Notes: a model not told the origin generated them from the sequence alone. A stretch of DNA of 64,000 nt from Pseudomonas sp. dw_612 (GCF_018449725.1 NZ_JAAVVC010000020.1:79179-143178); one strand, 5' to 3'; positions 15,364-24,377 are shown, counted from the stretch's first letter. Translations and numbers: made by a program.

Positions 15364-16185
15364 ATGAAACCTGCCTTACTTGCCCTGACCCTCACCGCCC
15401 TGCTCGCCCCGGTTCTGGCCCACGCCGCCGACACCCAACCCGTCTCCGCCGCGCAATACGCCGAGGTGCTCAAGGGCACCTGGCGCGCGCCGCAGAACGT
15501 GGTGCGCGACGTCTACCGGCATCCGCAACCGACGTTGCAATTCTTCGGTTTGCGCCCGAATCAGACTGTCATCGAAATCACGCCCGGCAGCGGTTGGTAC
15601 AGTGAATTGCTGGCGCCGTTGCTCAAGGATCACGGCAACTACATTGCCGCCGTGCAGGCGCCAACGGTCAGTGATTACGCGCGCAAAAACGAAGAAACCC
15701 TCAAGGCCAAATTCGCCGCCGCCCCGGCGCAATACGCCAAGGCCCAAGTGGTCGAGTTCGACCCCAAGGCCCCGGTGCTGGGCAAACCCGGTTCCGCCGA
15801 CACGGTGCTGACCTTCCGCAACGTGCACAACTGGGTGCTGGCCGACACGGCGCCACTGATGTTCGAGTCGTTCTTCAAGGTGTTGAAGCCCGGCGGCGTG
15901 CTCGGCGTGGTGGATCACCGGGCCAAGGACGGCGCGTCGCTGGACGAGATCAAGCACAGCGGTTACCTGACCACCGCATATGTGGTGAAACTGGCGACAG
16001 ATGCGGGGTTCAAGCTTGAGGAAAAAAGCGAGATCAACGCCAACCCGAAAGACACCAAGGATTATCCCGAAGGCGTCTGGACCTTGCCGCCGGCGTTGAC
16101 GTTGGGGGAGAAGGACAAGGCGAAGTATGTGGCGATTGGTGAGTCGGACCGGATGACGTTGCGGTTTGTGAAACCCGCCAAGTGA
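15364..16185 (+). CDS. Class I methyltransferase-fold protein with Sec signal peptide
   Basis: Protein of 273 residues with a signal peptide (MKPALLALTLTALLAPVLAH, cleavage after AHA near residue 22). A Rossmann methyltransferase core follows: VIEITPGSGWYSELLAPLLK is the SAM motif I (E-x-x-P-G-S-G), VLTFRNVHNWV is motif II-like, and VLKPGGVLGVVDHRA is motif III. The ribosome site AAGGA is well placed. SAM is not known to be available in the periplasm, so the enzyme may be lipid-facing, may bind another ligand, or may have lost activity. It is a single gene before a REPIN. Confidence 0.8.
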   Translation: MKPALLALTLTALLAPVLAHAADTQPVSAAQYAEVLKGTWRAPQNVVRDVYRHPQPTLQFFGLRPNQTVIEITPGSGWYSELLAPLLKDHGNYIAAVQAPTVSDYARKNEETLKAKFAAAPAQYAKAQVVEFDPKAPVLGKPGSADTVLTFRNVHNWVLADTAPLMFESFFKVLKPGGVLGVVDHRAKDGASLDEIKHSGYLTTAYVVKLATDAGFKLEEKSEINANPKDTKDYPEGVWTLPPALTLGEKDKAKYVAIGESDRMTLRFVKPAK

Positions 16186-16210
16186 AGATCTGAAAATTGT
16201 GGAGATCACC

Positions 16211-16300
16211 TGTGGGAGCGGGCTTGCTCGCGAAGAGGGAGTGTCAGTCGACATGATTGTTGAATGACACACCGCATTCGCGAGCAAGCCCGCTCCCACA
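16211..16300. repeat. REPIN, family I, 90 bp
   Basis: TGTGGGAGCGGGCTTGCTCG and its inverse with a GTGTCAG...TGACACACC spacer. It lies between convergent genes (methyltransferase-like and def). Confidence 0.9.
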
Positions 16301-16322
16301 TTGGTTTTGTGGTGGGTTCGGG

Positions 16323-16862
16323 TTAATCGTCTGCCGCAGGATCCATGTCTGGAAACATCACTTCGGTAAACCCGAACTTGGTGAAGTCCGTGATCCGCGA
16401 CGGGTACAACCGGCCGATCAGGTGATCGCATTCATGCTGCACCACCCGCGCATGAAACCCCGAGGCAATGCGCACGATCGGCTGGCCCTTGGGATCGAAA
16501 CCTTCATAGCGAATGTGTTGATAACGATCCACCGCGCCGCGCAAACCCGGCACCGACAGGCAACCCTCGAAACCCTCTTCCAGGGTCGGGCTCAATGGCG
16601 TGATCAGCGGGTTGATCAGGATCGTCTGCGGCACGGCTTCGGCGTCGGGATAGCGTTCGCTGTGCTCGAAACCGAAGATCACCAGTTGCAGGTCCACACC
16701 GATCTGCGGCGCGGCCAGGCCAACGCCGCCGACGCTTTCCATGGTCTGGAACATGTCGTCGATCAATTGCCACAACTCGGGGCTGTCGAACATTTCGGCG
16801 GGGACTGGTGGCGCGATGCGCAGCAGGCGCTCGTCGCCCATTTTCAGGATTTCACGGATCAT
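16323..16862 (-). CDS. def: Peptide deformylase
   Basis: Iron-dependent enzyme removing the formyl group from nascent proteins in the cytoplasm. The 179 residues carry all three motifs: GVGLAAPQ at 46-53, EGCLSVP at 99-105 and HECDH at 143-147. Metal ligands are C101, H143 and H147, with catalytic E144. It begins 2 bp after the stop of the yihY-type gene on the same strand, so the two are probably cotranscribed. It is not next to fmt, so it is probably a second deformylase copy in this organism (inference from Pseudomonas genomes that have def-fmt elsewhere). Confidence 0.96.
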   Translation of the reverse strand: MIREILKMGDERLLRIAPPVPAEMFDSPELWQLIDDMFQTMESVGGVGLAAPQIGVDLQLVIFGFEHSERYPDAEAVPQTILINPLITPLSPTLEEGFEGCLSVPGLRGAVDRYQHIRYEGFDPKGQPIVRIASGFHARVVQHECDHLIGRLYPSRITDFTKFGFTEVMFPDMDPAADD

Positions 16863-16864
16863 GT

Positions 16865-17815
16865 TCAGGCTTCGTCAGTGTTCGGTTTGAGCGAGTGGTC
16901 CCGTCCCAGTCCCGAAACGTGGTGTTTGGTTTCGTGGTCGTGCTCGCCGGGGACCTTTTCGCCAGGGTCTTTGCCTTCGGTCGACATGTGTTCGATCACC
17001 GCGTTCATTTCCGCGCCGAGCAACAGCACCGCGGCGGAAATGTAGAAGTACAGCAACAGCACGATGATCGCGCCGATACTGCCATACATGGCGTTGTAGT
17101 TGGCGAAGGTCTTGACGTAAAACGCGAAACCCAACGAGGCGATGATCCACACCACCACCGCCAGCACCGAGCCGGGGGTAATAAAGCGAAACTCTTGGCG
17201 CACGTCGGGCATGACGTAATAGATCAATGCCACTGCCACCATCATCAGAATCACGATCACTGGCCAGCGCGCGATGGTCCAGACCGTGACGATAAAGTCT
17301 TCGAGACCAACCTGCGCGGCAATCCAGCCCATCACCTGTGGCCCGAGCACCATCAGCGCAGCGGCGGCGAGCAGCATGCCGGCGATGCCGATGGTGTAGA
17401 AAATCGACAGCGGAAAACGCTTCCACACCGGGCGGCCTTCGACCACGTCGTAAGCGGCGTTCATCGCGCTCATCATCAGCCGCACCCCCGCCGAGGCGGT
17501 GTACAAGGCGATGACGATACCAATCGAGAGCAAGCCCCCCTTGGATTGCTGCAGTTGATCAATCACCGGATTCACTTGTTCCAGGGCCTGGGGCGGCAGC
17601 ACCAGTTCCGATTGCAGGCGCAGCCAGGAGAAGAAGTCCGGCAGGTGCAGGAAACCGATCAGGGCAATCAGGAACAGAATGAAGGGGAACAGCGAGAACA
17701 GCATTTGATAGGCCAGCGCCGAGGCGTAGGTCGACATTTCATCGTCGATGAATTCTTTGACCGTGCGCACCATTACGTGGTGGATGGGCAGGCCTTTCAT
17801 GTCCGGGAAAATCAT
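16865..17815 (-). CDS. YihY/BrkB-family inner-membrane protein
   Basis: Integral membrane protein of 316 residues with about six hydrophobic segments. Family landmarks are DDEMSTYASALAYQMLFSLF near residue 30, GVRLMMSAMNAAYDV in the middle, and PGSVLAVVVWIIASLGFAFY, then YNAMYGSIGAIIVLLLYFYI, near the end, followed by a charged C-tail. The ATG at 17815 has GGAG seven bases upstream; the frame open to 17836 adds only unsupported residues. Despite old names (ribonuclease BN, virulence factor BrkB) the biochemical role is unknown. It is the first gene of a probable two-gene unit with def. Confidence 0.88.
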   Translation of the reverse strand: MIFPDMKGLPIHHVMVRTVKEFIDDEMSTYASALAYQMLFSLFPFILFLIALIGFLHLPDFFSWLRLQSELVLPPQALEQVNPVIDQLQQSKGGLLSIGIVIALYTASAGVRLMMSAMNAAYDVVEGRPVWKRFPLSIFYTIGIAGMLLAAAALMVLGPQVMGWIAAQVGLEDFIVTVWTIARWPVIVILMMVAVALIYYVMPDVRQEFRFITPGSVLAVVVWIIASLGFAFYVKTFANYNAMYGSIGAIIVLLLYFYISAAVLLLGAEMNAVIEHMSTEGKDPGEKVPGEHDHETKHHVSGLGRDHSLKPNTDEA

Positions 17816-17935
17816 GAGCGTCTCCTTTCGCCGCAAAAGGGTTGAAGTCGTGGCGACTCAGGGGCCGTTTTCTACATCAAAGTAGCCTACTTGGCGACTT
17901 TGAAACAATTTCGATCGTTAACCAGGGCGGCTGAC

Positions 17936-17964
17936 ACAAAAACGGCCATCCGCGGATGGCCGTT
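17936..17964 (-). terminator. Rho-independent terminator of the CsbD gene
   Basis: A perfect 12-bp inverted repeat (AACGGCCATCCG then CGGATGGCCGTT, 17941-17964) is followed on the minus strand by a T-run. It ends the csbD-like gene. Confidence 0.85.
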
Positions 17965-17990
17965 TCAATGTGCCTTGAAGGGGCGGCACG

Positions 17991-18182
17991 TCAGGACTTG
18001 TCGACCGCTTTCTTGACCGCGTCCTTGGCTTTACCCACCGCTTGCTGGGCTTCGCCTTTCTTTTCCTGAATCTTGCCTTCGGTTTGCAGTTTGGTGTTGT
18101 CAGTGGCTTTGCCGACGCCTTGCTTGACGTTGCCAGCCGCTTCGTTTGCCATGCCTTTAACTTTATCGCCAGTGCTGCTCAT
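17991..18182 (-). CDS. CsbD-family stress-response protein
   Basis: Small hydrophilic protein of 63 residues (MSSTGDKVKGMANEAAGNVK, then GKATDNTKLQTEGK, then repeats of Lys, Ala and Gly). It has the CsbD layout seen in stress-induced bacterial proteins. CAGGAG lies upstream of the ATG and a strong terminator lies downstream, so it is monocistronic. Molecular function is unknown; in Bacillus the family is under the general stress sigma factor. Confidence 0.85.
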   Translation of the reverse strand: MSSTGDKVKGMANEAAGNVKQGVGKATDNTKLQTEGKIQEKKGEAQQAVGKAKDAVKKAVDKS

Positions 18183-18382
18183 GGTGTTTCTCCTGTGAAC
18201 AATTCAACGGGGAAAGTCGTTACAGAAAGATTGACCGGCGGCGTTTGCGGGGAGTTTCATTTATTTTCACAGCGACATTTCATCGCCATGCGCAGGTTGG
18301 GCTTTATGTTTGCCGTGCAACCCCCGAGAATGCGCAACGTATTCAGGCCATGGCGCTGAAGATCCAATCCCGTAGGAATGTT

Positions 18383-18760
18383 ATGAAACTCGATAAAAAG
18401 CAGGCCATTGCCCGCAGAAACCAGGAACTCGGCGGTGCTGTGCTTGGCGTCAACAACTGCCATTTCACCGAATTGAACCGCAACCGCAACATCTGGTGGT
18501 TCGACATCCCGGTAGCACGCCTGGCCGTGGGTCAGTACGAGTGGGTTCACCTGCTGATGCACACGCCGGACACCGACGAGCTGCTGCACCTGAAAGTGCC
18601 GACGGTGTTCCTGCGGGAAAAACTTGAAGGCCTGGTGGTGCGCAACGAAGGCAAACGCAAAGCGGCCCTGAGCCTGGAACTGAGTGCCGACAAGGACTCG
18701 TACCTGCAGGACATGCGCCCGACGGGTACCAACGTCAATTTCGCGCCGTTTCGCCTGTAA
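18383..18760 (+). CDS. Conserved hypothetical protein
   Basis: Soluble protein of 125 residues beginning MKLDKKQAIARRNQELGG. A GTAGGA ribosome site lies eight bases before the ATG at 18383; upstream in-frame ATGs lack one. Notable segments are NRNRNIWWFDIPVARLAVGQ and DTDELLHLKVPTVFLREKLE, a mixed alpha/beta pattern rich in aromatic and charged residues. There is no signal, membrane helix or known catalytic motif. I do not recognise the family. Confidence 0.6.
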   Translation: MKLDKKQAIARRNQELGGAVLGVNNCHFTELNRNRNIWWFDIPVARLAVGQYEWVHLLMHTPDTDELLHLKVPTVFLREKLEGLVVRNEGKRKAALSLELSADKDSYLQDMRPTGTNVNFAPFRL

Positions 18761-18777
18761 CAGCAAAAGCTAAAAGC

Positions 18778-18843
18778 TTCGCGAGCAAGCCCGCTCCCAC
18801 AGGGGAACGCATTCCAATTGTGGGAGCGGGCTTGCTCGCGAAG
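18778..18843. repeat. REP pair, family I, outward arrangement, short spacer
   Basis: TTCGCGAGCAAGCCCGCTCC then GTGGGAGCGGGCTTGCTCGC with only about 17 bp between arms. Lies between convergent genes. Confidence 0.85.
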
Positions 18844-18881
18844 ACGGCCTGACAGGCGCTGCAAGGCCCCAGGCCCACAAC

Positions 18882-18908
18882 AAAAAGCCCCGCGTCTGCG
18901 GGGCTTTT
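18882..18908 (-). terminator. Terminator of fadD1
   Basis: GCCCCGC/GCGGGGC stem (18887-18893 and 18898-18904) with a four-base loop and a T-run on the minus strand, 17 bp after the fadD1 stop. Confidence 0.85.
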
Positions 18909-18924
18909 GTGTTTCAGGCGGGGC

Positions 18925-20616
18925 TTACTTCTTCACGCCCAGCTTCTTCAGCTCTTCGTCGCGCAGTTCGCGGCGCAGGATCTTGCCGACGTTGGTGGTC
19001 GGCAGCGCATCGCGAAACTCCACGGAGCGCGGGACCTTGTAGCCGGTGACGTTGGCGCGCATGTGCTCCATCACCTGTTCCTTGGTCAGGGTCACGCCCG
19101 GTTTGGCGACGATGAAGATCTTGATCGCCTCGCCCGACTTCTCGTCCGGCACGCCGATGGCCGCGCATTGCAGCACGCCCGGCAGGGTTGCGAGCACGTC
19201 TTCCAGTTCGTTCGGGTACACGTTGAAACCGGAGACCAGGATCATGTCTTTCTTGCGATCGACAATACGCATGTAGCCATCCGGCTGGATCAGCGCGATG
19301 TCACCGGTCTTCAACCAGCCTTCGCTGTCGAGCATTTCATCGGTGGCGTCCTGGCGCTGCCAGTAGCCCTTCATGACTTGCGGACCTTTCACACACAGCT
19401 CACCGATTTCGCCCAGCGGCTGCTCGACACCGGCATCGTCGATGACTTTACACAGGGTCGACGGCACCGGAATGCCGATGGTGCCGACCTGGATGTGCTG
19501 GATCGGGTTGACCGTGGCCACCGGGCTGGTTTCGGTCATGCCGTAACCTTCGCAGATGGCGCAACCGGTGACCGCTTTCCAGCGCTCGGCCGCGGCCAAT
19601 TGCAGGGCCATGCCGCCGGACAGGGTGACTTTCAGCGCCGAGAAATCCAGCTTGCGGAACGCTTCGTTGTTGCACAACGCCACGAACAAAGTGTTCAGGC
19701 CAACGAAACCGCTGAACTTCCACTTCGACAGTTCCTTGACCATCGCGGTCAAGTCCCGCGGGTTGCTGATCAGGATGTTGTGGTTGCCGATCAGCATCAT
19801 CGCCATGCAATGAAAGGTGAAGGCATAGATGTGGTACAGCGGCAGCGGCGTGATCAGGATCTCGCAACCTTCATTGAGGTTGGAGCCCATCAGCGCCTTG
19901 CATTGCAGCATGTTCGCCACGAGGTTGCGGTGAGTCAGCATCGCGCCCTTGGCCACGCCGGTGGTGCCCCCGGTGTATTGCAACACCGCGACATCGCCGC
20001 TGTCCGGGTTGGCTTCCGCCACTGGCTGGCCGTGGCCCTTGCTCAGCACGTCGTTGAACTTGATGGCCTTGGGCAAGTGATACGCCGGGACCATCTTCTT
20101 CACGTACTTGATGACGCTGTTGATCAGCAGGCGCTTGAGCGGCGGCAGCAGGTCGGCCACTTCGGTGACGATGACGTGCTTGACGCCGGTTTTCGGCACG
20201 ACGGTCTGGGCCAGGTGCGCCATGTTGGCCAGGCAGACCAGGGCTTTGGCACCGGAGTCGTTGAATTGGTGTTCCATCTCCCGCGCGGTGTACAGCGGGT
20301 TGGTATTGACCACGATCAGCCCGGCGCGGATCGCACCGAAGACGGCTACCGGGTACTGCAACACGTTAGGCAACTGCACGGCGATTCGATCACCGGGCTG
20401 CAAGTCGGTATGCTGCTGCAGGTAAGCGGCAAAGGCACCGGACAATTCGTACAGTTCACCGTAGGTGATTGTCTTGCCCAGGTTGCTGAATGCCGGTTTG
20501 TTAGCGAAGCGTTGGCAGGACTGCTTCAACACTGCCTGAATATTCGGATACTCGTCTGGATTGATGTCGGCAGCAATCCCGGCAGGGTACTTATCCTTCC
20601 AAAAGTCTTCGATCAT
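18925..20616 (-). CDS. fadD1: Long-chain-fatty-acid--CoA ligase
   Basis: Acyl-CoA synthetase of 563 residues that activates fatty acids with ATP and CoA, feeding beta-oxidation. AMP-binding motif: YTGGTTGVAKGAMLTHRN. Adenylation core: GYGMTETSPVATVN. Hinge and C-terminal lysine region: GWLKTGDIALIQPDGY through VNVGKILRRELRD-type end (TNVGKILRREL). It lies downstream of a 60-70 percent similar paralogue on the same strand, with phaJ1 and a hydrolase on the other side. This is the same order as PA3299-PA3302 in P. aeruginosa, on which the fadD1/fadD2 naming is based. Peripheral to the inner membrane. Confidence 0.92.
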   Translation of the reverse strand: MIEDFWKDKYPAGIAADINPDEYPNIQAVLKQSCQRFANKPAFSNLGKTITYGELYELSGAFAAYLQQHTDLQPGDRIAVQLPNVLQYPVAVFGAIRAGLIVVNTNPLYTAREMEHQFNDSGAKALVCLANMAHLAQTVVPKTGVKHVIVTEVADLLPPLKRLLINSVIKYVKKMVPAYHLPKAIKFNDVLSKGHGQPVAEANPDSGDVAVLQYTGGTTGVAKGAMLTHRNLVANMLQCKALMGSNLNEGCEILITPLPLYHIYAFTFHCMAMMLIGNHNILISNPRDLTAMVKELSKWKFSGFVGLNTLFVALCNNEAFRKLDFSALKVTLSGGMALQLAAAERWKAVTGCAICEGYGMTETSPVATVNPIQHIQVGTIGIPVPSTLCKVIDDAGVEQPLGEIGELCVKGPQVMKGYWQRQDATDEMLDSEGWLKTGDIALIQPDGYMRIVDRKKDMILVSGFNVYPNELEDVLATLPGVLQCAAIGVPDEKSGEAIKIFIVAKPGVTLTKEQVMEHMRANVTGYKVPRSVEFRDALPTTNVGKILRRELRDEELKKLGVKK

Positions 20617-20891
20617 GGAAGCCCACTCCTCAGCAACGCGAATTCATCACCGCATTTGATGCGATTATTATTGGTGTGTGTTTTTTATTGGTGAGTCTGG
20701 CTTTTATATAGGCCGAGAAGTCACAAAAGCGCGCCGAGAGTAGCAGCTTTGCCAAGGGCCGACTAGAGCCAAAAGCAGCCTCTACAGTCACATAAATGAC
20801 TCAAGAATAACCGGCAGTCATTTTAGAGCAAAGATTCTATAGCTTTGACAAACCCTCTGAAAACAGGGGTTCCAGAGCCCTCAGATACCAA
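20617..20891. other. fadD2-fadD1 intergenic region
   Basis: Between the two synthetase genes the unit is interrupted by 376 bases including a REPIN (20892-20981). The AT-rich segment at about 20640-20720 could hold a separate fadD1 promoter. No gene is visible. Confidence 0.45.
20851..20871 (-). terminator. Weak hairpin downstream of fadD2
   Basis: AACCCTCTG and CAGGGGTT arms around AAAA (one bulge). No strong T-run follows, so it may only attenuate or stabilise the fadD2 transcript. Confidence 0.3.
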
Positions 20892-20981
20892 TGTGGGAGC
20901 GGGCTTGCTCGCGAAGAGGTCAGTCCATTCAACCTGCATGTTGACTGACACGACGTCTTCGCGAGCAAGCCCGCTCCCACA
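20892..20981. repeat. REPIN, family I, 90 bp
   Basis: Standard TGTGGGAGCGGGCTTGCTCG pair, 11 bp after the fadD2 stop and inside the fadD2-fadD1 gap. Confidence 0.9.
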
Positions 20982-20992
20982 TGGATTACCGG

Positions 20993-22681
20993 TTAAGCGA
21001 TATCCCGCAACTCCCGCCGCAGAATCTTGCCCACCGGCGTCATCGGCAACGACTCGCGCAACACAATGTGCTTGGGCACTTTGTACGCGGTGAAGTTTTC
21101 CTTGCAGTACGCCTTCAACTCTTCAAGGCTGACCCCGGATTCCCGGGCAACGACAAACAACTTCACCGCCTCCCCCGAACGTTCGTCCGGCACGCCGATC
21201 ACCGCGCAATTGGCGACTTTCGGGTGGGCCATCACCACGTCTTCGATTTCGTTCGGGTACACGTTGAAGCCCGAGACAATGATCATGTCTTTCTTGCGAT
21301 CGACGATGCGCACGAAACCGTCCGGATCGATGACCCCAATATCGCCGGACTTGAACCAGCCCTCGGCATCCAGCACTTCGGCGGTGGCCTCGGGTTTGTT
21401 CCAGTAGCCCTTCATGATCTGCGGGCCCTTGATGCACAACTCGCCGCGCTCGCCCAACGGCTGCTCGACGCCTTCGTCATTGATGATCTTCAGCGCGGTG
21501 CCCGGCACCGGCAGGCCGACCGTGCCGATTCGCGATTTGTCGCCATACGGATTGGTGCAGGCCACCGGCGAGGTTTCGGTCAGTCCGTAGCCTTCGGTGA
21601 TGCGGCAACCGGTAAGCTGTTCCCAGCGTTCGGCGGTGGCCTTGACCAGTGCGGTGCCGCCGGAGTTGGTGAGCTTGAGGCTGGAGAAATCCAGGGTCTT
21701 GAAATCCGGGTGATCCATCAGCGCGACGAACAGCGTGTTCAGCCCCAGCAACGCCGAAAAGCGCCAGTTCTTCAGCTCCTTGATAAAGCCCTTGATGTCG
21801 CGTGGATTGGTGATCAATACGTTGTGGTTGCCGGTCACCATCATGCACATGCAGTTCGCCGTGAAGGCATAGATATGGTACAGCGGCAGCGGCGCGACCA
21901 TCACTTCCTGGCCCTCGCGCAACAGCGGCTGGCCGTCGCTGCCGAACTGGCCCAGACAGGCCCGCGCCTGCTGCATGTTCGCCACCAGGTTGCCGTGGGT
22001 CAGCATCGCGCCCTTGGCCAGGCCCGTGGTGCCGCCGGTGTATTGCAGCACCGCGATGTCGTCGAGGCCGACCTTCAGCGGCTTGATGCCCAGGCCCCGG
22101 CCCAGGCGCAGCGCGCTCTTGAAGGAAACGGCCTGGGGCAAGGCATAGTCCGGGACCATTTTCTTGACCTTGCTCACCATCGTGTTGACCAGCCAGCCCT
22201 TGGCGGCGGGCATCAGGTCGCCCATCTTCGCTTCGATCAGGTACTGGATGTCGGTGTCGGCCAGGACTTCCTGGACCTTGGCCCCGAACATGTTCAGGTA
22301 CACCAGCGCCCGGGCGCCGGAATCCTTGAACTGATGACGCATCTCCCGCGGGGTGTACAGCGGGTTGGTGTTGACCACGATCAGCCCGGCGCGCAACGCA
22401 CCAAACACGGCAATCGGATAATGCAGGACGTTGGGCATCTGCACCGCGATGCGATCCCCCGGCGCAAGATCGGTGTGGGCTTGCAGGTAACCGGCGAACG
22501 CGGCGCTGTAGCGTTCCAGCTCGGCGTAGGTCAGGGTCACGCCCATGTTGCTGAAGGCTGGGCGATCCGCGAATTTCTTGCAGGAACGCTCGAACACCTC
22601 GATCACCGACTTATAGACCCCAAGATCAATGTCCAGGGGCACGCCGGCCGGGCGTTTGTCATTCCAGAAATCAGGTTGCAT
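20993..22681 (-). CDS. fadD2: Long-chain-fatty-acid--CoA ligase
   Basis: Second acyl-CoA synthetase, 562 residues from the ATG at 22681 (MQPDFWNDKRPAG); a longer frame to 22741 lacks family support. Motifs: YTGGTTGLAKGAMLTHGN for ATP binding, GYGLTETSPVACTN for adenylation, and TPVGKILRREL at the C-terminus with the conserved lysine. The protein parallels FadD1 throughout, showing an ancient tandem duplication. Divergent from the lysophospholipase-like gene. The pair probably differs in chain-length preference or expression, as shown in P. aeruginosa. Confidence 0.92.
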   Translation of the reverse strand: MQPDFWNDKRPAGVPLDIDLGVYKSVIEVFERSCKKFADRPAFSNMGVTLTYAELERYSAAFAGYLQAHTDLAPGDRIAVQMPNVLHYPIAVFGALRAGLIVVNTNPLYTPREMRHQFKDSGARALVYLNMFGAKVQEVLADTDIQYLIEAKMGDLMPAAKGWLVNTMVSKVKKMVPDYALPQAVSFKSALRLGRGLGIKPLKVGLDDIAVLQYTGGTTGLAKGAMLTHGNLVANMQQARACLGQFGSDGQPLLREGQEVMVAPLPLYHIYAFTANCMCMMVTGNHNVLITNPRDIKGFIKELKNWRFSALLGLNTLFVALMDHPDFKTLDFSSLKLTNSGGTALVKATAERWEQLTGCRITEGYGLTETSPVACTNPYGDKSRIGTVGLPVPGTALKIINDEGVEQPLGERGELCIKGPQIMKGYWNKPEATAEVLDAEGWFKSGDIGVIDPDGFVRIVDRKKDMIIVSGFNVYPNEIEDVVMAHPKVANCAVIGVPDERSGEAVKLFVVARESGVSLEELKAYCKENFTAYKVPKHIVLRESLPMTPVGKILRRELRDIA

Positions 22682-22907
22682 TGTTCTTGTCCTCTTTACC
22701 TGAATCACCTTGGCCGCTGTTCTGTCATTCCGGAGAAACAAAAAGCAAAAAGCGGAGCTTCACGGACACTAGCAGCTATGGCGAATCAGGCAAATACAGC
22801 CAACACCGTCATAGATCGTGTGAATCTTCCTAGGGTGGCGTGGGCTGATCAGACGGCAAGCGTGGGATGCGCTATACAATGCAACCACATCGTGCAAAGG
22901 AATCGCC

Positions 22908-23852
22908 ATGATCCACGACACCTTCTGGCTGACCGCGAGTGATCACAGCCGCCTCTTCGTTAACCAATGGCTGCCCGACTCGCCGTTGAAAGCGGTGATT
23001 CTGCTGGCCCATGGCATGGCCGAGCACAGCGGTCGCTATGCCCGGCTCGCGGAAAAACTCTGCGCGCAAGGCTACGGCGTGTATGCGCCAGACCTGCGCG
23101 GACATGGCAAAACTGCCGAAAACGGCACCCTCGGGCATTTCGCCGATGACGATGGCTGGTGCAAGGTGGTCGGCGACCTCGCCAGCCTCAACCAGCACAT
23201 CGGCCAGCAACACCCCGGCGTACCGATCGTGCTGCTTGGTCACAGCATGGGCAGCTACATCGCCCAGGCCTACCTGCTGCACCACAGCGCCAGCCTGCAC
23301 GGGGCGATTCTCAGCGGCTCGAACTTCCAGCCAGTAGCGCTTTACCGCGCAGCGCGGCAGATTGCCCGGCTCGAACGACTGCGCCAGGGACCGAAGGGGC
23401 GCAGCGCGCTGATCGAGTTCCTGTCCTTCGGCTCGTTCAACAAAAAATTCAAACCGGTGCGCACCAAATTTGACTGGCTGAGCCGCGACCCGGCGGAAGT
23501 CGATCTGTACGCCAACGACCCGTTTTGTGGCTTTCGCTGCACCAATCAACTGTGGATCGACTTGCTCGGCGGCTTGCAGCAAATCAGCAAAGCGTCCAAT
23601 CTCGCCCAGGTCGATCCGGGCCTGCCCCTGCTGATAATGGGCGGCGAATGTGATCCGGTGAGTGAAGGCAAGCGTCTGAAAGATCTGGCCCATGCGCTAC
23701 GAAGCGCCGGCAGCCAGAACCTGCAATTGAATATTTACCCGCAGGCTCGTCACGAACTGTTCAACGAGAGCAACCGCGATGAAGTGACCGCCGACGTTCT
23801 GAACTGGATCGCTCAGGCGCTCAGCCACCGCCGCCCGGCCAGAACCGAATAG
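22908..23852 (+). CDS. Alpha/beta hydrolase, monoacylglycerol lipase/lysophospholipase-like
   Basis: Serine hydrolase of 314 residues. Family features: AHGMAEHSGRYARLAEKLC near residue 38, DLRGHGKTA (the oxyanion-side loop of the lysophospholipase group), the nucleophile elbow GHSMGS, and a late GGECDPVSEG (Asp) and RHELFNE (His) completing the Ser-Asp-His triad. No signal peptide. Released fatty acids would be substrates for the FadD proteins encoded divergently. It is the equivalent of PA3301 by position. The lid region carries KKFKPVRTKFDWLSRDPAEV. Confidence 0.88.
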   Translation: MIHDTFWLTASDHSRLFVNQWLPDSPLKAVILLAHGMAEHSGRYARLAEKLCAQGYGVYAPDLRGHGKTAENGTLGHFADDDGWCKVVGDLASLNQHIGQQHPGVPIVLLGHSMGSYIAQAYLLHHSASLHGAILSGSNFQPVALYRAARQIARLERLRQGPKGRSALIEFLSFGSFNKKFKPVRTKFDWLSRDPAEVDLYANDPFCGFRCTNQLWIDLLGGLQQISKASNLAQVDPGLPLLIMGGECDPVSEGKRLKDLAHALRSAGSQNLQLNIYPQARHELFNESNRDEVTADVLNWIAQALSHRRPARTE

Positions 23853-23906
23853 TTTTTCGAACAGTTTTTTTGTGGATTTTTAAATTCGTCACAGGAATTG
23901 AGACAG

Positions 23907-24377
23907 ATGACCCAGGTTACCAACACCCCTTACGAAGCCCTTGAAGTCGGCCAGACCGCCAGTTACAGCAAGACCGTCGAAGAGCGCGACATTCAGTTGT
24001 TCGCCGCGATGTCCGGCGACCACAACCCGGTGCACCTGGACGCTGAATTCGCGGCCGGCACCATGTTCAAGGAGCGTATTGCCCACGGTATGTTCAGCGG
24101 CGCGCTGATCAGTGCCGCCGTGGCGTGCGAGTTGCCTGGGCCGGGGACAATCTATATCGGTCAGCAGATGAGCTTCCAGAAACCGGTGAAAATCGGCGAC
24201 ACCCTGACCGTGCGTCTGGAAATTCTCGAAAAGCTGCCGAAGTTTCGCGTGCGGATTGCCACTCGCGTATTCAACCAGCGCGATGAGTTGGTAGTGGATG
24301 GCGAGGCGGAGATTCTGGCGCCGCGTAAGCAACAGACCGTGACGTTGCCGGTGTTGCCGGCGATCAGTATTGGCTGA
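23907..24377 (+). CDS. phaJ1: (R)-specific enoyl-CoA hydratase, MaoC family
   Basis: Hot-dog-fold hydratase of 156 residues that makes (R)-3-hydroxyacyl-CoA from enoyl-CoA, linking beta-oxidation to polyhydroxyalkanoate synthesis. The hydratase-2 motif is intact: AAMSGDHNPVHLDAEFAAG, with the catalytic Asp and His. The C-terminal half has VRIATRVFNQRDELVVDGEA. Sequence and position (next to the hydrolase and fadD2) match PhaJ1 of P. aeruginosa. The ATG at 23907 follows AGGA at 23893; a TTG at 23898 is a less likely alternative. The gene is followed directly by a large repeat. Confidence 0.85.
   Translation: MTQVTNTPYEALEVGQTASYSKTVEERDIQLFAAMSGDHNPVHLDAEFAAGTMFKERIAHGMFSGALISAAVACELPGPGTIYIGQQMSFQKPVKIGDTLTVRLEILEKLPKFRVRIATRVFNQRDELVVDGEAEILAPRKQQTVTLPVLPAISIG

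Noticed and set aside
18907..20694. 595-codon plus-strand frame opposite fadD1
   Set aside because: Antisense shadow of a well-supported acyl-CoA synthetase with biased composition.
20981..22942. 653-codon plus-strand frame opposite fadD2
   Set aside because: Antisense shadow; it even reads through the REPIN edge and into the next promoter.
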